A DNA stretch of 64,000 nucleotides from Macrosoma leucophasiata (Eukaryota > Arthropoda > Insecta > Lepidoptera > Hedylidae), in assembly GCA_036365455.1 (NCBI GenBank), contig JAWQUS010000011.1, forward strand, positions 2,810,001 through 2,874,000. The letters are read 5' to 3'. Made by a program: the position numbers and the translations under genes. The stretch's first letter is position 1, and each line of letters opens with the position of its first letter. The notes beneath the pieces are model-generated. The model ran no database searches, had not been told where the DNA came from, and worked only from the letters and a program-made list of their open reading frames with translations. Of this stretch, positions 1 through 10,476 are shown piece after piece.

Positions 1-2166
1 TGTGGTAAAGACAATCATGTGAGGTCTGAGTGTTCATTGAAAAATAAATACTGCTCTGAATGTGGGAAACAAGGACACATTTTCCGCGTCTGTATTGTTC
101 GTCAAACTAAAACAGTAAATGTGATGGGTGAAGAAAACCATGAAGAAGACATCCAAAATTTGTTTAAAACGGAAGACAACACCGATATGTACTGTATGTA
201 TGCTTTTAATTTTGTTGAAAGGAAGGTACCTCCACAGTTGATAACCTTAGAAGTCGAGGGCCAATCATTGGAATTTGAACTGGACACTGGCTCTGAAGTC
301 AGTACTTTAACCATCGAGGATAGGAATAAATTATTGCCTGGTAAGTCTATCGAACGAACTAATATTACATTTAAAAACTTTGATCAAAGCTTGTCGCAAC
401 CTATTGGTGTAATAAGAAATTTAAATATATGTTGGAATGATACGGTAAAAAAAGCAGATGTGTATGTAGTAGGAAAGGACAAACCCAGAATTTTGGGTAG
501 GAGCTGGCTTAACATTTTTGAGCAGTGGCCTTTAAAATTAAATGAAAATTGGTGCGACCAAAGGGTAAATGATACATGTAATCCAGTAGAGGTGATAAAA
601 AACAAGTTCACAGAAGTATTCACACCTGGTTGGGGAGATTTTAAAGGAGAATGCATTAAATTAAAGTTAAAACCTGATGCTAAACCTAAATTTTTGCCGA
701 TAAGACAGGTGCCCTTCGCTCTTAAAGACAAAGTTAATAATGAAATCAAAAGACTTTTATATAACAAAAGAATTGAGCCTGTAGAGTACAGTGAATGGGG
801 CACACCTGTAATTCCAATTATGAAACCTGATGGATCAGTCAGATTATGTGGTGATTACAAAGTAACCCTTAATCCATACCTAGAAACTGACCACTATCCA
901 CTGCCACATATAGAAACAATATTTCAAACTCTGAAAGGTGGTGAATACTATTGTGAGCTTGATTTGAAAGAAGCTTACTTGCAAGCACCATTAGATATTA
1001 ATTCACAGACCCTGACCGTTATTAATACTGAGTTCGGAATATATAAATATCTTTTCTTACCATATGGTGTGAGTACTGGACCTGGTTCATTTCAAAGATT
1101 AATGAGTATGAAATTAAATCACATACCTAACATTGTGGTTTTCATTGACAACATTTATATGTGTGGTAAAGATCTATCAGATATGAATAATACATTGGAT
1201 AAAGTGTTAACAGTCTTGAAAGAGTCTGGGTTGAAAATTAAATCAGAAAAATGTAAGTTTTTTAGAAAAAGTATAGAAGTTTTTGGATACAATATTAACA
1301 AGGTAGGCATAAGTATTGTAAAAGAGAATATTCAGCCAATATTGGCGCTATCACCACCAGAAAATATGACTATGTTAAAATCATTTCTCGGGAAAATTAA
1401 TTACTATGCACGTTTTTTGAAAGATATGGCTAGTATGATAGCTCCATTATATGAATGTACTAGGAAAGAAAAATTTAAATGGACTGAGGAATGTCAATAT
1501 AGCTTTAATTTGATAAAACAGAAATTGTCAACAGCCCAAAGTGTGTGTCATTATGACCCCAACTTACCCTTGATATTGTCTTGCGATGCCGCATCTGAAG
1601 GCATTAGTGCCATTCTATCAAATCGTGGAACTGACAATGTGATTAGACCAATAGCATTTGCCAGTAAAAAATTGAATGATAGGGAAAAGAAATATTGTAC
1701 TCTGGATAAAGAGGCTTTAGCAATTATATTTGGGATAACAAAATTTTATAACTTTTTGTATGGTCGGCACTTTGAATTGGAAACAGATAATGCAGCTCTT
1801 ATACGAATTTTTGGCCCTGATAAAGGTATCCCAAAGATGGCTGCTAAACGCTTGCAACATTATGCCATATTTTTATCGGCATTTTCTTATAAAATCAGAC
1901 ATATATCATCACATAAAAATCCGGCAGATTATTTATCTAGGAAACCAGGTGAGAATAAAAAAGATGTAGAAATTGATAAAAAGTTAGGTATATGCATTAA
2001 TTATATTGATGCTTCAGATGTTGGTAATATTAATTGGGAAATAATACAGAAAGAAACAAAAAAAGACAAATTATTGACACAAATTTTGAGGTATTGTTAT
2101 GATGGTTGGCCTGATAGCAAATTGATTGATGTGGCTAACCATTTTAAAAGACATGAGATTAAATAA
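1..2166 (+). pseudogene. Gag-Pol fragment: zinc knuckles, protease, RT, RNase H
   Basis: The frame is open from base 1. It begins inside a CCHC zinc knuckle (bases 1-33) followed by a second complete CX2CX4HX4C knuckle at bases 52-93. Counting residues from the Met at base 19, the aspartic protease motif DTGSE is at 89-93. RT follows, with its first catalytic Asp in LDLKEAY (about bases 958-981) and LPYG plus FQRLM further on. RNase H carries CDAASEG, the ETDN aspartate and a terminal SHKNPADYLSR-like motif. The usual YxDD box reads F-I-D-N (bases 1141-1152), so the second catalytic Asp is Asn. The frame ends at a TAA created by inserted DNA just after RNase H. Such polyproteins make cDNA in cytoplasmic particles; this copy is probably dead. 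Confidence 0.93.
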
Positions 2167-2209
2167 ACCATTTTAATATAAACCATTTTATATTAAAAGA
2201 CATGAGATT
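2138..2209 (+). repeat. 49-bp templated insertion interrupting pol
   Basis: The 15-mer AAAAGACATGAGATT occurs at 2146-2160 and again at 2195-2209, offset by 49 bp. The inserted stretch also holds two further copies of AAACCATTTTA-like sequence, so it looks copied from its flank. Forty-nine is not a multiple of three and the stretch carries a TAA in the upstream frame. Both effects separate RT/RNase H from integrase. Confidence 0.9.
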
Positions 2210-3187
2210 ACAATTGACCGTGATTGCTTGTTTTGGGGACATAGGATCATAATACCACAGGTTGTTCAAATTAATGCATTAAATGAATTACATAAGAGTC
2301 ATTTTGGCAGTAGTAGGATGATTGATATGGCAAAGTCTTATTTTTGGTGGCCAAAATTAAATGAAGATATTGTAAACATTACAAAGTCATGTGTTCATTG
2401 CTTGGCTTACAGAAATGCTCCTCCTAAAACAAAATTAAGACCTTGGCCAATAACACCATCACCTTGGTATCGCATCCATGCGGACTACCTTGGGCCACTC
2501 TTCGGAAAAATGTTCTTCGTCGTGGTTGATAGTTTTAGCAAATGGCCAGAAGTATTTCAAATGGCTAATATTGGCAGTGCTCTCACCATAACGAAATTAA
2601 AGGACATTTTCCTGAGATTTGGGTTCCCTATTCATTTGGTGACGGACAATGGTACAGCATTCACAAGTCATGAGTTCAAGGCTTTTGTCACTAATTGTAA
2701 TATCAAGCATACCTTTACGGCACCTTATCATCCAGCCACAAATGGGGCTGCTGAGAGATTTGTAGAAACATTTAAATCAAATATAACAAAAATTGTAGAT
2801 AGTGGAAAACCACTTAATTATGCTATAGGAATATTTCTTGCTGATTATCGAAGTACCCCTCATAAGATGACTGGAGTCTCACCAGCAAAGCTAATGCTTG
2901 GAAGGGAAATAAGGAGTCGGTTATCATTGTTGCGACCGACACCTATCTTTCAAGATTTACTTCTGAAACAAAACAAAGCGGTGAATTCTTTTGGCGGCTC
3001 CAGGAATGCAAACTTCCAGTTAGGTGATCAGGTTATGACCCGTGACTTCAGACAAGGGAAAAATCTTTGGGTCAAAGGTACTATTACTGAAGTATCCATT
3101 CCTGGAACTACTTATTTTATTGATGTTGATGGTTTAAGGTGGAAGAGACATATAAACCAAATATTAAATTGTAGTCAGAGTGATTAA
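2177..3187 (+). pseudogene. Integrase ORF, split from pol
   Basis: This frame continues the pol frame from the second copy of the duplicated 15-mer. It contains the N-terminal HHCC zinc-binding domain (HX3H in LHKSH, then CX2C in CVHC). The catalytic core follows: D in HADYLGP, D in VTDNGTAF and E in TNGAAERF. I count 35 residues between the last two, the D,D(35)E spacing of retroelement integrases. The C-terminal part (GDQVMTRDFRQ... to RWKRHINQIL) matches the GPY/F-like chromatin-binding region. The stop is TAA near 3185. There is no internal stop, so the frame break upstream is the only visible lesion in this part. Confidence 0.92.
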
Positions 3188-3285
3188 TTGTAAAATAGAT
3201 TTAATACTTACCATTTATGTTAAATTGTATACAGTTGGTCAAACTGGAAAGAGGTTTACCGGGTTATATATGTTTCATACAATGT

Positions 3286-3297
3286 AGCGGGGAAGAG
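3286..3297 (+). other. Polypurine tract (plus-strand primer site)
   Basis: AGCGGGGAAGAG is an all-purine run except one C and lies directly against the LTR start TGTAG, where plus-strand DNA synthesis of LTR elements is primed. A TGTAG five bases upstream of the run was considered as the LTR start, but it would leave no tract. Confidence 0.8.
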
Positions 3298-3502
3298 TGT
3301 AGTATATCTAATCTGTGCAGTTTGGTATATTTAATCTGTGCAGATTAGATATACATAATCTGTGTCACGGGGACTGGGACGCCCTCTGGCTCTCTTCCGG
3401 TGGAACCTTCTGAGAGGAAAACGTGCTCGTTGTGTTTTATGAGATTACCAATAAATAATAGTGTGTTCCGAATTGCGTTGTATCAATTAATTACAACCTA
3501 CA
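3298..3502 (+). repeat. 3' LTR, about 205 bp
   Basis: It begins TGTAG and ends CTACA, a perfect 5-bp terminal inverted repeat. AATAAA at 3450-3455 is a candidate polyadenylation signal. The 5' third contains three tandem-like copies of TAATCTGTG(CAG). The partner LTR lies outside the window, so the boundaries and target-site duplication are unconfirmed. Confidence 0.75.
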
Positions 3503-3566
3503 CCCGGGGCGCCGCATATATAATAGTTGTTATTATGTTCCTAGAATATGACCTCAGTTTTTATTT

Positions 3567-3723
3567 CTCTGTAATAAGTTATTACAGGGCCATACATTAC
3601 CATCTAGTAGGAACACGTCAGTGCTGTGCTAAACGTAATGTTTATTTGGCGGCAGATAGATTAGATAATGCGATGGTGTCTACGCCCTCGAGCTCCTACA
3701 CTGGAACTCTACCATCATGCCAG
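3567..3723 (-). mobile_element. SINE A fragment (diverged)
   Basis: Matches the A family over the ATTACAGGGCC...GAACACG...GGCGGCA...GAGCTCC core seen in full copies such as 45931-46214. It lacks the poly-A end. It sits just downstream of the LTR element. The open frame at 3400-3780 crossing LTR and SINE is accidental. Confidence 0.7.
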
Positions 3724-5930
3724 TCATGGGCATGTCATAATTTGATAAAATATTGTAAAACAATAGACAACAAAAAATAATAGTTAAAACAATAGTTTTT
3801 TACATGTATTAAATACATGTAAAAAAGTTACAAAATTAAATTAACTGAAATATTCAGTCATTTCATTTTTATTCGAATTAATTAAGAATGTGATTACATA
3901 TTCGAAATTATCCTAAATTTGACTTATGACAATAATCTTATAGCAATAAATCAACGATACTAAGCATAACACCCGAGAACTTTATTGTTCGAAATAACAA
4001 CGTAGATAAAATAAGCGTAAACAGTGAACTTCCAATAAATCCATTTTACACTGCAGAAATCCATTTCCATTCACGACTTATAAATTATTTTGCAGGAACA
4101 TTCAACGGTGACAAAAGTTGATGCTTTTTGCTCGAACGAACTGGTAAGAGCTGTAGTAAAGTAAGTCATATCATCATGTCCTACTATAATCCTCTTTGCT
4201 TAACAGTTTTAGTTTGTTGGAATTATGTAGACTATAAGATGTATTTGGATTTTACGACGGGAATACAATTCGATTTCTTATTTATTTTTATGTTCTTTTA
4301 AGTTCTTCTCTGCTACATAACATATTATATCTATAATTTATATTTTTTTGTAGATACGGTTCCATCTCTGAAGTCTAAGCTTTTTGCCTCTTTGTTCATA
4401 ATTTTGAGTCCAGTTGCAGACGATAAAAATTTAAAAATAACATGTGATTGTAGCATTTTGTATGGTTGTTACCATCACATTGAAATATACAATTTATCAG
4501 TAAAATAAATTACATCAAAACGTTACATCAAAACTCCAATACTGAAAACTCATCAACCTCAACGCTAGAAACTCATTTTGTAATATTTAACTAACTCATT
4601 TTTTGTTTCACGGTAACTTCAATTTCATGTTTATTGTGGTTGCACGTTTTCGCGAGCAACGTTGAACCAAAACAGTTTTTATGGATTACAAATAAAGCTA
4701 AACTAAACAAATTCGGGTAACTAAACTAAAAATTAAGGCAAGTTTTTTGTTTAAGCCATGTTTTATTTTAATATTCGCGAAATAAGTATAAAAAAACTTT
4801 TTATTCGTTTCAATAATATCATGTAATAAACGAATTGTGATGTTTTTATCTGAAGTAGCTACGTTTATTGCTGTGAAGCAATCTGTCAGAACAAGATTTC
4901 ACATAAAGTGAATTGTTGTACAACGCTGTGTCAGATGTCAGAGCATACTTCACATGAGATAACGTGACATGACTTGAGTACGACGTGGTATATGTTATCG
5001 TTGCACTATGAGTGATTGCTGTTTCTTTTTAGTACACGACTTGTGACTTCGTAGAAATAAGATATTTTATGTTTGTTGATTTGAACTGAGATTTTATATT
5101 AGTTTTGTTTATTTACGACCAACATTACGTGATTTTGCAGATTGACTTTTATTCTATTCATATTTATCTAAAGAATTAATAACAATATTATGTTTAGTTA
5201 TTTTACTTATTTTATAGATAGATAGGGTCCAAATTTCTGCGAAACAAAAATTCCATTTATTGTATGTATTTGTATTAAAACACGGTAATGGATGTTTTTT
5301 TTTATTTAGTCCTATATAATCTTAACAGAAAGGTCTAACTATCGTAACAAACCAGTCATATAATCGTAATTGAATAAAATTACTTGAATCGCTTCACTGT
5401 CCTGTTTAAACTAATGTGTGAGGCCTATGTTAGAACAAGAAGAATATGTCATACGTAGGCAGTGTGCAGCAGAGATAACGCTCTATAAAGCCGAAACTAG
5501 CCGATTATCACTTTCATAGGCTCGATGTGCATTTTTTTTTACTCCCATTAATTTTCAAATTGAAGCTAAAAAATAAAAAGTACTGGTAAACTAAACATGT
5601 GGTTTGTATCAGCACTTGATAAGCACTGTACATGTTTATAGGTTACAGTATTCACTTACTAATCATGTGAATTGTATACTTGCTTGCCACTTATACACAA
5701 AGAAGAAAAAACTTCTTAATATAGCACATAATGATATTTCTGTACACAGTGTAAAATAATGAAATTACGTTTTGGTATTAGGCAATACTGAGAATGTGTG
5801 ATGCCCTCGATTAATAAGGAAGAATGGTGCAATATTTAATGGATGCGTGATAGATTGTGTATTCATTAAAATGCACTTTAAGGAAATGAAGTGTTGTGAA
5901 AGTCGTCTGTCATAAACTAGGTTACTTTTC
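3724..5930. other. AT-rich intergenic stretch
   Basis: No coding pattern, splice-site pair or terminal repeats were seen. Bases 4730-4800 hold a TTTAATATTCGCGAAATAAGTA motif also found near 35840, so a small decayed repeat is present. The rest shows nothing recognisable. Confidence 0.5.
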
Positions 5931-5984
5931 TTTTTATAGTAATAGAATATATCTGTTTTTGTAAAGAATTTTATAGGCTGTAGC

Positions 5985-6190
5985 AGAGAATATGTAATAA
6001 TACTACGTATAGAATGGACACTTCGACGTCCCGCCCGATTTCCCCGCCTCACCCAACCTCCTCCCCTCTTTAAGGCGACATTTGGTATTTGGTATACACG
6101 TCACTGATTGATGTCTGTGTAATAGGGACCAAATTAAGCGTTTGTATAGAATTGTGGAGGAATGTCCGCGGTGTGGCTGTAGGCTATTCA
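5985..6190 (+). repeat. Dispersed repeat shared with 36000-36265
   Basis: The block from TAGAATGGACACTTCGACGT through the C-rich CCTCCTCCC tract to the GCGTTTGTATRGAATT segment recurs in reverse orientation at 36000-36265. The two copies differ by a small insertion. Two short minus-strand ORFs here are by-products. Class unknown. Confidence 0.65.
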
Positions 6191-6424
6191 CTTAACATCC
6201 ATATGTTCTGCATGCCTGTTTGCTATCATCATACAAAATAGGACTTCCATTAAAAACTACAACCTCCGGTATCTAGACTTAGCAATCTCGAGTATTTGCT
6301 TTGCATTCTGTTTTATTGTTATGATTCAGTAACCTGTGATTTGTATAGCAATATTAGCGGTTTATTACTGTTATTAAATATTTGGAGTACCACACATTTG
6401 TTACAAATACGAGTATATAGAATA

Positions 6425-6597
6425 ACTAGCTGTTGCTGCTTTATAAAAACTAGTAGCCTATGTGCTCCGCCCTTTTTCAAAGTCAGCTCTATCTCTGTAC
6501 CAAATTTCATTAAAATCGGTTCAGTCGTTTGGACGTGCAAAGGTAAAAGACAGACACACAGACAGAGTTACTTTCGCATTTATAATATTAAGTAGGG
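6425..6597 (+). mobile_element. T1 tail: RTE-type LINE 3' fragment
   Basis: Starts ACTAGCTGTTGC, contains ACCAAATTTCATTAAAATCGG and ends TTTCGCATTTATAATATTA. That combination recurs at 12791, 14164 and 45062 and is typical of RTE-type LINE 3' ends in Lepidoptera. No coding part is retained. Confidence 0.6.
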
Positions 6598-7696
6598 AGT
6601 AGGGATATTAATTTTGATTTAACTATATACCTAAACAGCGAACGAATAAATTTAACCGATTGTCTTAATCAAAAGGTCCCAGCAATTTTCCTAAAATTAG
6701 ACTCAGTTTGGGTCCATTAAGCGACGATGCTCTAAAGACTAAATGCATTTGTGAATTTTACTCAGCGCAGCGTACTTGATTACACAATTCAGGAAAACTC
6801 CCATTTCCATTTAAAACTTTAGTAATAGCCAACAAGGAGGCGAAATAATTTCACTTGAAACTCAAAACAGGCTGAAACGAAATTTCAGCGTGAACATTTA
6901 TGATAATGGTAAGGCTTGGGACCTTGTAATGTTAAACGTTATGAAGTTTAACATCTGGTAAAGGATAAAGCGTGTAAGGTACAAACTTGCTCCGTGTATG
7001 ATTTTTTAGGCGGAGCGTTTGGCGGAGCGATGTGTTATTTATGCAAAACATAATGAAGACAACTTTTAAATTTCCATAAGAAAGAAAGAAAACATTTATT
7101 TGGACACACATTGGCACAGAGACACGACGATACAAAATTTCCAGACGAGAAGGTACATAGCTAATACAAAAAGAAAAACAATAAGTATTAAAAAAAAGAG
7201 ATTAAGTCTTTGCAAAGCATTTGTTTTTTTCTTGCCTTTAAGAACTATGCTATTTTTTTATTTGTCACGATTTTCTATTTTTAACCGACGAAATAAACAG
7301 CGCAGGTTTTCAAGTCGACGTATAACTTTTTACTGAGTAGTCCGATGTTGATCATTTTTTTATATTTTTATTTTTTTATTTATTTATCATCATACTTAAA
7401 TTTATCATTACAGGTTGGGCAAACCCAATGCGAAAGACAAGAAAAAAAAATTAAATTAAAAAATATTAGAAAGGGCATACCATTTGCATTATTATACATC
7501 ATACAGGTATCAAAAGAAAATAGGGAATGATTGTTTATTAGCTCCAGGATGATTTCAACATGGTTATACGCATAACTTTTTTCAGAGTTGTTCGATTTTG
7601 ATAATTGTGTATTTTATTGGATAGGGTGTGTGTATGTGTGTCTCAAATTTTTGTAAGCCACATAAAATATAGAATAAAAGCAAAAAAATTAGTTTT

Positions 7697-7783
7697 GAGT
7701 CGGCGCCAAACGAACATACGTATTCATTATCTGTGTGCGTTGACGCACAAAAAAGTGGGCACTGCTTCGTTTGGCGCCGACTC
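7697..7783. repeat. Foldback element, 18-bp arms
   Basis: The arms GAGTCGGCGCCAAACGAA and its reverse complement enclose an inner GTGCGTTGACGCAC palindrome. A related, longer hairpin lies at 8803-8875. Confidence 0.75.
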
Positions 7784-7937
7784 AATATTTAATTTTTTAC
7801 TTTTCAGCTTCATTTAGGTATATTCTGCGGTTTCATTTTTTGTTAAAAAGTTTTTCAATATCCGTATACAGAAGTTAATGATAGGTACTCTTATTGTCAT
7901 TTTGCAATTAATAAAATGGGTAATGCAGTATTGTGAT

Positions 7938-8040
7938 AGAACACGATAGTGCTGAACACTACCATTTAGCGGCAAGTATATTAGGCAATGCGGTATTGCC
8001 TACGCCCGCGAGCTCCATCACTGGAGCGCTACCAGCAGTA
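7938..8040 (-). mobile_element. SINE A fragment
   Basis: Head half only, from GAACACGATAGTGCTGAACA to ACCAGCAGT, close to consensus. Confidence 0.8.
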
Positions 8041-8363
8041 AATGAAAATTATTTTGTTATTCATTATTAAGGATATTTATCTGTACATATTTACTTTATT
8101 ACACCTCCCCCCATCGTATCAGTATCTACGTCTTGTTAGAATACGAATATTAATATTCAAGAAGCTATTCCTGACATTTGAAAGCATCAAGCCAGCTAAT
8201 TACCCATAGCACTTGTATAAATTCTAATTAATCTTATGATAATTCCATGTCGGGGTAGGTATATGAGTATTCCTTTCACTTACGTGTGGAGTTAAATACA
8301 CGGTCCTTAGACGGAGGCGTATGGTCTAAATGCAAATGAATTGCGACTTTTATTTATTCTCAT

Positions 8364-8738
8364 ACTAGCTGACCCGGCAAACTTCGTATTGCCTCAGAAT
8401 GAAATAATGTGTCAAAGGTTTGATAGATACGGACTATTTGTATAGGAAAATAAAATTGTGGTTTTTATTTATTTATTTATACTTTTATGCACATTATACA
8501 TAATATGGCGGACTTAATGCCACTAGGCATTCTCTTACAGTCATCCATGGGGTTATGGAAGAAATGGTCTAGAATGCGGAGGCGTTTATCTTCAATTTCT
8601 TCATATTTTCTTACCTTTTAAACCTTCCCTGGACTTCCAAAAATCATACAAAATCCAAAATTAGCCAAATCGGTATGGCCGTTTTCGTTTTAGCGAGACT
8701 AACGAACAGCAATTAATTTTTATTTATATAGATAGACT
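8364..8738 (+). mobile_element. T3 tail: RTE-type LINE 3' fragment with internal LINE piece
   Basis: Begins CTAGCTGACCCGGCAAAC and ends TATATAGATAGA, like 38585-38840 and, inverted, 30420-30668. Compared with those, about 8463-8585 is extra. That extra stretch (TTTATTTATTTATA...GGCATTCTC) resembles another LINE 3' region, so it is probably a nested insertion. Confidence 0.6.
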
Positions 8739-8815
8739 TTTTAACTAAAAATGAAACCGCGGAATATACCTAAATGAAGCTGAAAAGTAAAAAAAATAAT
8801 ATTGAGTCGGCGCCA

Positions 8816-8875
8816 AACGAACCCGTGCCCACTTTGTTGTGCGTCAACGCACAACAAAGTGGGCACGGGTTCGTT
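8816..8875. repeat. Near-perfect 60-nt palindrome
   Basis: Arms of 29 bp (8816-8844 and 8847-8875) with only CA at the centre. It is followed by a TTCG microsatellite at 8869-8902. It is a fuller version of the hairpin at 7697-7783. Confidence 0.9.
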
Positions 8876-8969
8876 CGTTCGTTCGTTTCGTTCGTTCGTT
8901 ATTCCGTGGTTTCATTTTTTGTTAAAAAGTTTTTCAATATCCGTATAGAGAAGTTGAATGATAGGTACT

Positions 8970-9189
8970 CAATTACTTTATTATGGGCTACGTACCTACC
9001 TACTCATAGGTTTGAAGTCGGTGCCAAGGCAATAGTGCGCTTCAAATAGCCGTCTTTGATAACTTAACATAGTAGGTACTGCAACACTACAACATTAGTC
9101 CTAACGCGCGGACCGCACTATTCTGGCTTGGCACCGACTTCAAACCTATGAGTAGGTAGGTACCTACTTAGCCCATAATAAATCAATTG
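8970..9189. repeat. Foldback MITE, arms about 70 bp
   Basis: The left arm (8970-9039) and right arm (9114-9189) share CTACTCATAGGTTTGAAGTC and GGTGCCAAG in inverted order, with small indels. The GAAGTCGGTGCCAA core also occurs in the foldback at 17652-18100. Target duplication unclear. Confidence 0.75.
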
Positions 9190-9239
9190 AGTTTATTTTT
9201 CGCTTTTTAGTGTTTTTGTCTATTCAGTTTTGAAATTTT

Positions 9240-9680
9240 TTGAAGGCGGTTTTTTTTAGTTTTAAGATAATTTATTTTTTGTTTTTAAGTGGTGTAACTA
9301 ATATTATTTCAGTAAAAGTAGGTATTTCAACTAAGAAGGTACTATATATAGTCTTCATCACCAGTTCCACTTCATCAAATTGTGCCTTCCGAAAGCAAAC
9401 ACACGGAACAATGTTATTATATTAAAAAATATCGAAATCTTTCAAGTGTGCTATGAAATTTGAAGAGTTCCTCACAGAGAGTTGAGAGATCATCACATAT
9501 TGACATGGTTACAATGGGACCAACTGGGAGGCACACCTTTTCAAACGAAACCAAAATTATCGAAATCGGTAAAGGCGTTTTCAAATTATCGGGAAACATA
9601 CATAAAAAAAAAAAAAGATCCGGACGAATTGAGAACATCCTCCTTTTTTCGAAGTCGGTTAACGAGTCAGCATATTCATA
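9240..9680 (+). repeat. Lepidopteran-type interspersed repeat ending GAAGTCGGTTAA
   Basis: An A-rich run is followed by CCGGACGAATTGAGAAC and a pyrimidine stretch ending CGAAGTCGGTTAA. The same end motif appears at 18258-18305 and, inverted, at 34965-35010. The short ORFs here are not conserved. Class not determined. Confidence 0.45.
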
Positions 9681-9720
9681 TTGAATGAGAATGACAAAAT
9701 AAACGTTTTTAAGGTTAATA

Positions 9721-9838
9721 ATGGCAACCCATTATACGTCCCACTGCTGGGCACGAGTATCTCCCCTTTTTTTGGGGGGGAGGCCTGGAGCTTACTCCAC
9801 CACGCTGCTCCAATGCGGATTGGTGGAGGTGAACACTA
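9721..9838 (+). mobile_element. Repeat C fragment
   Basis: Contains CCCACTGCTGGGCACGAGT, GGAGGCCTGGAGCTTACTCC and CCAATGCGGATTGGTGGAG as in the longer copies at 44254-44594 and 59143-59505. It is truncated about a third of the way in. Confidence 0.75.
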
Positions 9839-10062
9839 TAACGGTAAACGATCGCTACCAGCTTTAGTGTCGTCTTTATAAAATTTCTTTGAGTTGAAAT
9901 AATTCAACGGTTCCCTTTTATTTCTTACTCAGTCACGACATATACATTTGTTCGCTGAAAGCTTTTATTCTAAAATATTTTCTTGCTGCCGAAGTGTTAC
10001 AGACCGCTTAAATGTTTTTGGTCAGACCTTTTGCACATGGCACCTACTTATATATTTCAAGC

Positions 10063-10357
10063 TTTTTTTTAATGTAATGGAAGTAGCAAGCAAGCATGCA
10101 GTTCACATTGATGTTAAGCGATGACTGCAGCCTATAGACACCCACACAAAGACCAAGGTCAAAATGCAGGTGCGTTACCACTCCTGAGACTTAAGGTGTT
10201 ATGCCTCTGTGCGGGAAATTACAGGGCCGTACATTACCACCTGACCGGAACACGATAGTGCTGCACACTACCATTTAACGGCAAGTATATTATTACTCGT
10301 AGGTAATGCGGTGGTGCCAACGCCCACGAGCTCCGACACTGGAGCTCTGCCACCAGT
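10063..10357 (-). mobile_element. SINE A, full length
   Basis: Runs on the minus strand from the CTGGTGG head (10357) to the poly-A tail (poly-T at 10063). A small TATTACTCG insertion follows the GGCAAGTATAT segment. Confidence 0.85.
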
Positions 10358-10476
10358 AAAATGTTTGATTCTTATTGAGTTTAATGGTAATCTGGATCTT
10401 GAAATAGATTTTTCTCTTCATTCCAAGTTCATGTATTGTGTACTTCTATTTCAACACGTATTGTTTTTTTTTATAA

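Larger units (their letters stand above)
1..3502 (+). mobile_element. Ty3/Gypsy LTR retrotransposon, 5' part outside window
   Basis: Domain order is zinc knuckle, protease, reverse transcriptase, RNase H, integrase, polypurine tract, 3' LTR, which is the Ty3/Gypsy order. The 5' LTR, primer-binding site and most of gag lie before the window. No envelope-like ORF follows integrase: the coding region ends at 3187 and the polypurine tract lies about 100 bp further on. Gag zinc knuckles and protease share one frame, so gag and pol are fused here. A mag- or CsRn1-like clade is possible but was not tested. The copy is inactive: pol is interrupted near 2160-2210 and the RT motif is altered. Confidence 0.95.
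7768..8822. repeat. Large inverted repeat, arms about 85 bp
   Basis: Bases 7768-7853 (TTCGTTTGGCGCCGACTC...GTTAAAAAG) recur inverted at 8738-8822. The interior of about 0.9 kb holds a SINE A fragment and a T3 tail, so either the arms bound one foldback transposon that later took insertions, or two hairpin elements sit in opposite orientation. Confidence 0.65.

Noticed and set aside
3400..3780. 126-codon plus ORF after the LTR
   Set aside because: It runs across the LTR and a SINE A fragment in an arbitrary frame and has no motif.
9714..9881. Short ORF over repeat C
   Set aside because: The same frame fragments appear in other repeat C copies with shifts; it is repeat sequence.
10063..10357. 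SINE A as a Helitron derivative
   Set aside because: A poly-A tail and target duplications in several copies, and no 3' hairpin with CTRR end, fit retroposition better.
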